Positions 59,893-64,000 of a stretch of DNA of 64,000 nucleotides are shown one piece after another. How positions within the stretch are numbered: the stretch's first letter is position 1; each line of letters starts with the position of its first letter. The stretch is from Limnohabitans sp. (GTDB lineage Bacteria > Pseudomonadota > Gammaproteobacteria > Burkholderiales > Burkholderiaceae_C): the NCBI GenBank assembly GCA_018882835.1, contig VERE01000002.1:59576-123575 (forward strand), given 5' to 3'. Below the pieces are notes generated by a model, which ran no database searches, had not been told where the DNA came from, and saw nothing but the letters and a program-made list of their open reading frames with translations. A program made the position numbers and the translations under genes.

Positions 59893-62800
59893 TCAGCGCG
59901 GCAATAGCGTGGCAGAAGCGGGGAGTACCCTGGTTTCTGCGTTGGCCAAAGGCGCCATCAGAGCTCTTGCTTGAACATCGTTCAATTGACGCAATTGAAC
60001 AGGGTTGATCATGGCCAGCGTCACTTTATCGAGCCCCTGTATTTGTTCGGCGCGCAAAAGAGGGAGCAACGAACCCAGAGGCACCGACCGAACGGCGCTG
60101 ACTTGTGAAGGGGTCAAAGCGTGCAGTTGCGCATTGCTCAAGCTCCATAGCTGCCCTGCGCCAAGCGAGGCCACCTGTTCTTTGGCGAGCTCTTTGACTT
60201 GGGAAGATTTCAGGGCAGACAACTGGCCCGGGGTTAACGCAGCAATCACTGCAGGCCGCAGGGCCTGGATTTGCTCAGGTTGTAGAACCGCCATCACCTC
60301 CGGTCGCAGCACTTGCCATTGAGCCGGCGAGAGCCATTGGATCACCGAGGGGCTCAAGGCAATCATCTGAACTGGCGCTATTTGATAAAGTTGTTGCGGC
60401 ATGAGGACGCGAATCTGAGGTGGCGTCAAGGCGTTTAATTGTGCGGGCTGGAGTGCAGCGATTTGGCCAGCCTGCAATGCCTGGAGTTGAGGTGGTTGCA
60501 AGCCCTTGATTTGCGCGCCAGTCATAGCAGCAATGTGGTGAGGTTGCAGCGAAGCGATTTGGCCAGGCATGAGCCCACTGATCTGTGAAGGGCTGATTTG
60601 TGCGAGTGCCTGCGGATGGAGACTTCCAAATTGGCCCGGCGTCAATGATCCCAACTGTGCTTGTGGCATCAATGCCATTTGACTTGGGGACAGGCCACCG
60701 ATTTGATCAGGGGTCAATGCCTGAATTTGTCGGGGTTGCAGTTTCCCTAAAAAATCGCTGGGCAAGCCTGCCAGAAGGCGAGGCGACAATGCTGCCAAGT
60801 GCTCTGCAGACAGGGCACGCCATTGCTCGGGCGTCATAGCGCCCAAGGCCTGCGGCGACATGGCTTGCAGTTGGTTCGGAGCCAATGCCGACAGCGCCAC
60901 CGGCTGAAGTGCCTTTGCTTGCTCTGGGTTGATCGCAGCCAATTGCGTTGGACTGAAATTTTTCAGGACTGGACCACCTATGTCTGACCAGTATGGCGGT
61001 CGAATGGATTTGAGCTGGCTGGGCAAAATTGCCTTCCACTGAGGCAAGGTCAGCGCTTGTAATTGCTCGGGTTGCAGACCGCCCATCTGATTGGGACTGA
61101 GCACACCGATGGGCGCAACACCCCAGTCGGGTATTTCTGAGGCCTTGCGTGTGCCGATTTGCGCCGGCGTCAATTGAAGCATAGCGCGACTCTTGTCTTT
61201 CAGTGCCTGAATGGCTTGCTGCTGGGGCACCGCCAGACCCGCCAATTGGGGATCAGACAAAGCCTGCAAAACCCGAGCACCTAACAGGTCGAATTGAGTT
61301 GGCTCAAAGGCTGCCAGTTGGCGTCCCTGGATGGCTTGGGTCTGTGCCGTTGTCAAGTTTTGCCAATGTGCGGGCGTCATGGCACTCAGAAATGCCGGGG
61401 CCAGCTTGGAGACAGTTTCCGGGGTCAACAAGCTCAAAGCGTCGTCAGCCAAAGACCGAACCTGATTCGGTAGAAGCGCATTCAATTGACTGTCACTCAT
61501 CGCAGCGAATTGCTTCGGCAGCAGAGCGCCCCATTGCGCTGGACTGAGCGCCGTCAGGTACCGGTTTTCAAGCGCCGCAAGTGTTGATGGTTCTAGTGAA
61601 CTCAGTTGATCAGGCAACAAATGTTTTAAAGCAGCCGCCAGTTGGCGACCATCGATGCTGGCAAGACTTTGTGGGGAAATCAGCTTAAGCTGCTCTGGCG
61701 ACATCGCCGCCAAGTGCTCAGGCGTCATGGCACTCAATAGGGCAGCGCCTAGTGCGGGCATCTGATGCAAAGTGAGTCTTCGCATTTGATTGGGTGTAAG
61801 GCTTACCCATTGGCTGGGCGTAATTGTTTGAATCTGCTGTGGCTCCAAGGCTTGCAGCCTTTGACTAACCAGCGCCTTAAACTGGTCAGGACTTAATTCT
61901 GCCAAAGACCTGCGCTGCAGCGCCCCGATTTGAACGGGTGACAACCATTGCAACTGGTTGCTTGTCATGCTTGCCAATTGTGGCGGTGTCAATTCAGCTA
62001 ATTGCTGCGGACTCAGCCCCTGAATAACCTCTCGCCCCAACGTTGCCCACACGGCCGGTGAAATTGTCGAGATTTGGGTCGCACTGAAAAGTGCCCATTG
62101 GGCAGGCTGCAACTCACGGACATGACTTTGCAGCAACGCGTCTATCTGAGGGCCATTCATCAACTTGATTTGCGCTGGCTTTAATGCTGCCACTTCTGTG
62201 CCATCGTATTGGGTGATTTGACGGGAACTTGTGACAACCATCTGAGGCTGTATTTCCGGCACATTTCGAGATTTGTAAGCACTTGGCATGGCATTCAATC
62301 GAGCCGATGTTCCATTCGGGGCAACACTGCTGCCCGTGGCAGACTCTGCATTCAGGCTGGCCGTACCCTCACCGAAGGATGATGGAGCAGCAGATGGCGT
62401 GCCAACTGCCGGCAGCCCTGCTGTCAATTGAACCTTTGCGATGTCGGAAGAAACAATCACTTGCAATTGACCGGTTGCGGCCAATTGCATCATTTGTGGT
62501 TGCGTCAGCGCTGCAAGATGATCGCCGCTCAAAGATCTCATTTGCGCTGCATCCAAAGCGGCAATCTGAGGGCTGGACCACTTCGCCAATGTGCTGGGCT
62601 TCAAGGTCGCAATCTGTTCCGGGGGAATGGCAGCAATTTGCGCCTGGCTCAAGACCTGCCATTGAGCCGACGTCATCGCATTGAGTTGCTCCTTGTTCAA
62701 CGACTTGACCTGCGAAACATTCAAACTCGCAACTTGGTCCGATGACAAGCCGGCAATCATGGTCGGCGTCCAAGATGCCATTTGGGTGGGAGACAACGCA

Positions 62801-64000
62801 CTCAATTGACTGGGCGAAAGCGTTTTCATTTGGGCAGGGCTCAAAGCTTGCCATTGGTAGTCACTGAATGCCTGCAGCAGTGTGCCTCCCAGGCTGGCAA
62901 CTTGTCTTTCGGAGAGTGCTTGTAACTGAGTCGGTTCCCAGCCAGAGATTTGAATTGGCGTTATGGATTGGATCTGGGCCGGCGTCAAAGTTTGAATTTG
63001 ATTGACTGACCAATTTCTCCATGCCTCAGGACCAATGACTGCAATTTTTTCTGGCGGCAAATTCGCAATATTGGCTACAGAAACTTTGCTCCAAACCTGT
63101 GGACTCAGGCTTGTCAATTGCACTTGCGACAATGCACCGAATTGCACGTCGGTCAAATAACTCACCTGTTCAGGGGTCAGTCCAGCCATCTGCTGTCTTG
63201 TCAGCAACGCCATGGATTGCGCCGACAGGTTCAGGCGGACCAAGCTCAAATCGATGGCGGTGATGTTTGCCCGCATCCCCGCTGGCTGATTCAGTTGGTA
63301 ATTCTTGGCATCGGCGCCATTGAGCCTAAAACCCTGCGTGGCAATGGGGATCAAATTTCCAACCGCTGGATTGTCAAATTGTGCAGTGCCAATTTGCAAG
63401 TTGACATCGTCATTCGAAAAAACACTGATTTGTGCTGTCCCCGTCAAGGTGGCCTCAGTCGAGCCATCGTATGTTTTATCGTTGGCCACCAGTCCTGTGA
63501 CGTCCAATGGCCTGGCTGTCACGCTTGCGGTTGTAGTTGCTTGGCCCGTGATTCGGTAGTTTCCAACATCCGTGCCGCTGTAGCTGCTCGACAGCTGAAC
63601 CGTCTTGGCGCTGCCCACGTTCTTGTCGTTCGCCGTGTTGCCCGCGTTTCGGAAGTTGCCGCTGGCGCTGACCCGCACATCGTCACCGGCCACCATCCCG
63701 CCCGCCTGCAGCACGCTGGCGCTCACCCCCGCCGTGCTCACCGCCGCCGTTGCCGTGCCGTCATACACCTTGTCTGCTGCGGTGATACCGCTGATGCTCA
63801 GCGCCTTGGGCGTGATGCTCGCTGTCGTGCTCGCCTGCCCTGTGATGCTGTAGTTGTCGACATCGGCTCCCGCGTAGCTGCTCGACAGCTGAACCGTCTT
63901 GGCGCTGCCCACGTTCTTGTCGTTCGCCGTGTTGCCCGCGTTTCGGAAGTTGCCGCTGGCGCTGACCCGCACATCGTCACCGGCCACCATCCCGCCCGCC
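59893..64000 (-). CDS. Giant surface/adhesin-like protein with YDG and octapeptide repeats, 5' end outside window
   Basis: C-terminal ~1,370 residues; the gene continues beyond base 64000. From the right edge: at least two YDG-type repeats of ~98 residues (SISGITAADKVYDGTATAAV; FRNAGNTANDKNVGSAKTV), a third related unit (VTGLVANDKTYDGSTEA), then ~123 degenerate octapeptides of pattern L-S/T-P-x-Q-I/L/M-x-A, interrupted by a ~93-residue non-repetitive linker. There is no C-terminal membrane anchor or RTX signal. YDG/MBG domains are common in secreted filamentous-haemagglutinin-like adhesins, so two-partner secretion is likely but the N-terminus is not visible. It ends on the opposite strand six bases from the GntR gene. 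Confidence 0.85.
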   Translation of the reverse strand, partial: AGGMVAGDDVRVSASGNFRNAGNTANDKNVGSAKTVQLSSSYAGADVDNYSITGQASTTASITPKALSISGITAADKVYDGTATAAVSTAGVSASVLQAGGMVAGDDVRVSASGNFRNAGNTANDKNVGSAKTVQLSSSYSGTDVGNYRITGQATTTASVTARPLDVTGLVANDKTYDGSTEATLTGTAQISVFSNDDVNLQIGTAQFDNPAVGNLIPIATQGFRLNGADAKNYQLNQPAGMRANITAIDLSLVRLNLSAQSMALLTRQQMAGLTPEQVSYLTDVQFGALSQVQLTSLSPQVWSKVSVANIANLPPEKIAVIGPEAWRNWSVNQIQTLTPAQIQSITPIQISGWEPTQLQALSERQVASLGGTLLQAFSDYQWQALSPAQMKTLSPSQLSALSPTQMASWTPTMIAGLSSDQVASLNVSQVKSLNKEQLNAMTSAQWQVLSQAQIAAIPPEQIATLKPSTLAKWSSPQIAALDAAQMRSLSGDHLAALTQPQMMQLAATGQLQVIVSSDIAKVQLTAGLPAVGTPSAAPSSFGEGTASLNAESATGSSVAPNGTSARLNAMPSAYKSRNVPEIQPQMVVTSSRQITQYDGTEVAALKPAQIKLMNGPQIDALLQSHVRELQPAQWALFSATQISTISPAVWATLGREVIQGLSPQQLAELTPPQLASMTSNQLQWLSPVQIGALQRRSLAELSPDQFKALVSQRLQALEPQQIQTITPSQWVSLTPNQMRRLTLHQMPALGAALLSAMTPEHLAAMSPEQLKLISPQSLASIDGRQLAAALKHLLPDQLSSLEPSTLAALENRYLTALSPAQWGALLPKQFAAMSDSQLNALLPNQVRSLADDALSLLTPETVSKLAPAFLSAMTPAHWQNLTTAQTQAIQGRQLAAFEPTQFDLLGARVLQALSDPQLAGLAVPQQQAIQALKDKSRAMLQLTPAQIGTRKASEIPDWGVAPIGVLSPNQMGGLQPEQLQALTLPQWKAILPSQLKSIRPPYWSDIGGPVLKNFSPTQLAAINPEQAKALQPVALSALAPNQLQAMSPQALGAMTPEQWRALSAEHLAALSPRLLAGLPSDFLGKLQPRQIQALTPDQIGGLSPSQMALMPQAQLGSLTPGQFGSLHPQALAQISPSQISGLMPGQIASLQPHHIAAMTGAQIKGLQPPQLQALQAGQIAALQPAQLNALTPPQIRVLMPQQLYQIAPVQMIALSPSVIQWLSPAQWQVLRPEVMAVLQPEQIQALRPAVIAALTPGQLSALKSSQVKELAKEQVASLGAGQLWSLSNAQLHALTPSQVSAVRSVPLGSLLPLLRAEQIQGLDKVTLAMINPVQLRQLNDVQARALMAPLANAETRVLPASATLLPR
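59960..62200 (-). repeat. Octapeptide repeat block 2 (about 93 copies, 24-base period)
   Basis: Within the giant protein, coding repeats of 24 bases specify [LMW]-[ST]-P-x-Q-[ILMVW]-x-[AST], for example LSPAQMKT and LTPEQIxA-type units. Position 1 and position 6 are hydrophobic, position 5 is almost always Gln, position 3 mostly Pro. Units are diverged at DNA level, so the array is old rather than newly expanded. Confidence 0.85.
62480..63210 (-). repeat. Octapeptide repeat block 1 (about 30 copies)
   Basis: Same octad pattern as block 2, separated from it by a linker coded at about 62200-62480. Copies nearest the YDG region (for example VSYLTDVQ, LTSLSPQV) are the least regular. No nucleotide-level identity between adjacent units beyond the codons for the fixed Gln and Pro. 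Confidence 0.82.
63581..64000 (-). repeat. Near-identical 294-base YDG-encoding repeats
   Basis: The stretch beginning TAGCTGCTCGACAGCTGAAC at 63581 recurs from 63875 to the window edge with essentially no difference. The period is 294 bases (98 codons, one YDG domain). The identity shows recent duplication or gene conversion; the array probably continues beyond the window. Confidence 0.9.

Overview
The window looks like a chromosome segment of a betaproteobacterium of the order Burkholderiales, most likely Comamonadaceae (Limnohabitans/Rhodoferax-like). This is inferred from seven Bug-family (TctC-like) periplasmic binding proteins, the style of the catabolic clusters, a class I fumarase next to a YqhA-like protein, and a tandem glycine riboswitch. 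No phage, plasmid backbone, transposase or CRISPR array is visible. Genes are tightly packed; no intergenic stretch exceeds about 260 bases.

1-9.2 kb: housekeeping genes. These are the end of ilvD, a small cytochrome c, acetyl-CoA synthetase, a YqhA-like membrane protein, class I fumarase, tRNA-Leu(UAA), a lipoprotein, an exported metallo-hydrolase, a zinc alcohol dehydrogenase and an unusual low-molecular-weight phosphatase fused to pterin carbinolamine dehydratase. 9.3-16.4 kb: an MFS carrier, a ligase/GST/monooxygenase operon, a sugar-acid dehydratase and an aminotransferase.

16.5-20.8 kb: a four-gene operon with one membrane-anchored four-cysteine protein and three voltage-sensor channel proteins. 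The first channel carries two voltage-sensor domains before one K+ pore (GYGD). The other two carry altered filters (SGYGN, SGWGN). This is the best candidate for an undescribed protein system.

20.8-40.8 kb: mixed catabolic genes (gentisate dioxygenase, acyl-CoA ligase, a riboswitch-controlled DadA-like oxidase, an M20 amidohydrolase with its binding protein and LysR regulator), a photoprotection group (DUF2878, DUF3833, Cho-like nuclease, FeS photolyase), an FAD monooxygenase, a DUF1080 lipoprotein and a solitary flagellin.

40.9-52.0 kb: a minus-strand catabolic operon of eleven genes. It runs cupin, old yellow enzyme, TetR, epimerase, DapA-like aldolase, TctC-TctB-TctA uptake system, sugar isomerase, enolase-superfamily enzyme and DUF993 protein. 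A 14-base palindrome lies just upstream. 52.2-59.9 kb: two further small catabolic clusters, the second divergent from a GntR regulator with a palindromic operator. 59.9-64 kb: the C-terminal part of a giant surface protein with YDG repeats and about 120 octapeptide repeats.

Scattered from 22.8 to 52.2 kb are six copies of a near-perfect palindrome (two 41-base arms, a 21-22 base variable loop). Each arm contains a consensus DnaA box (TTATCCACA), giving twelve boxes in 30 kb. Every copy lies within 15 bases of a gene's stop codon, and two pairs bracket single genes like cassettes. This is the best candidate for an undescribed DNA element.
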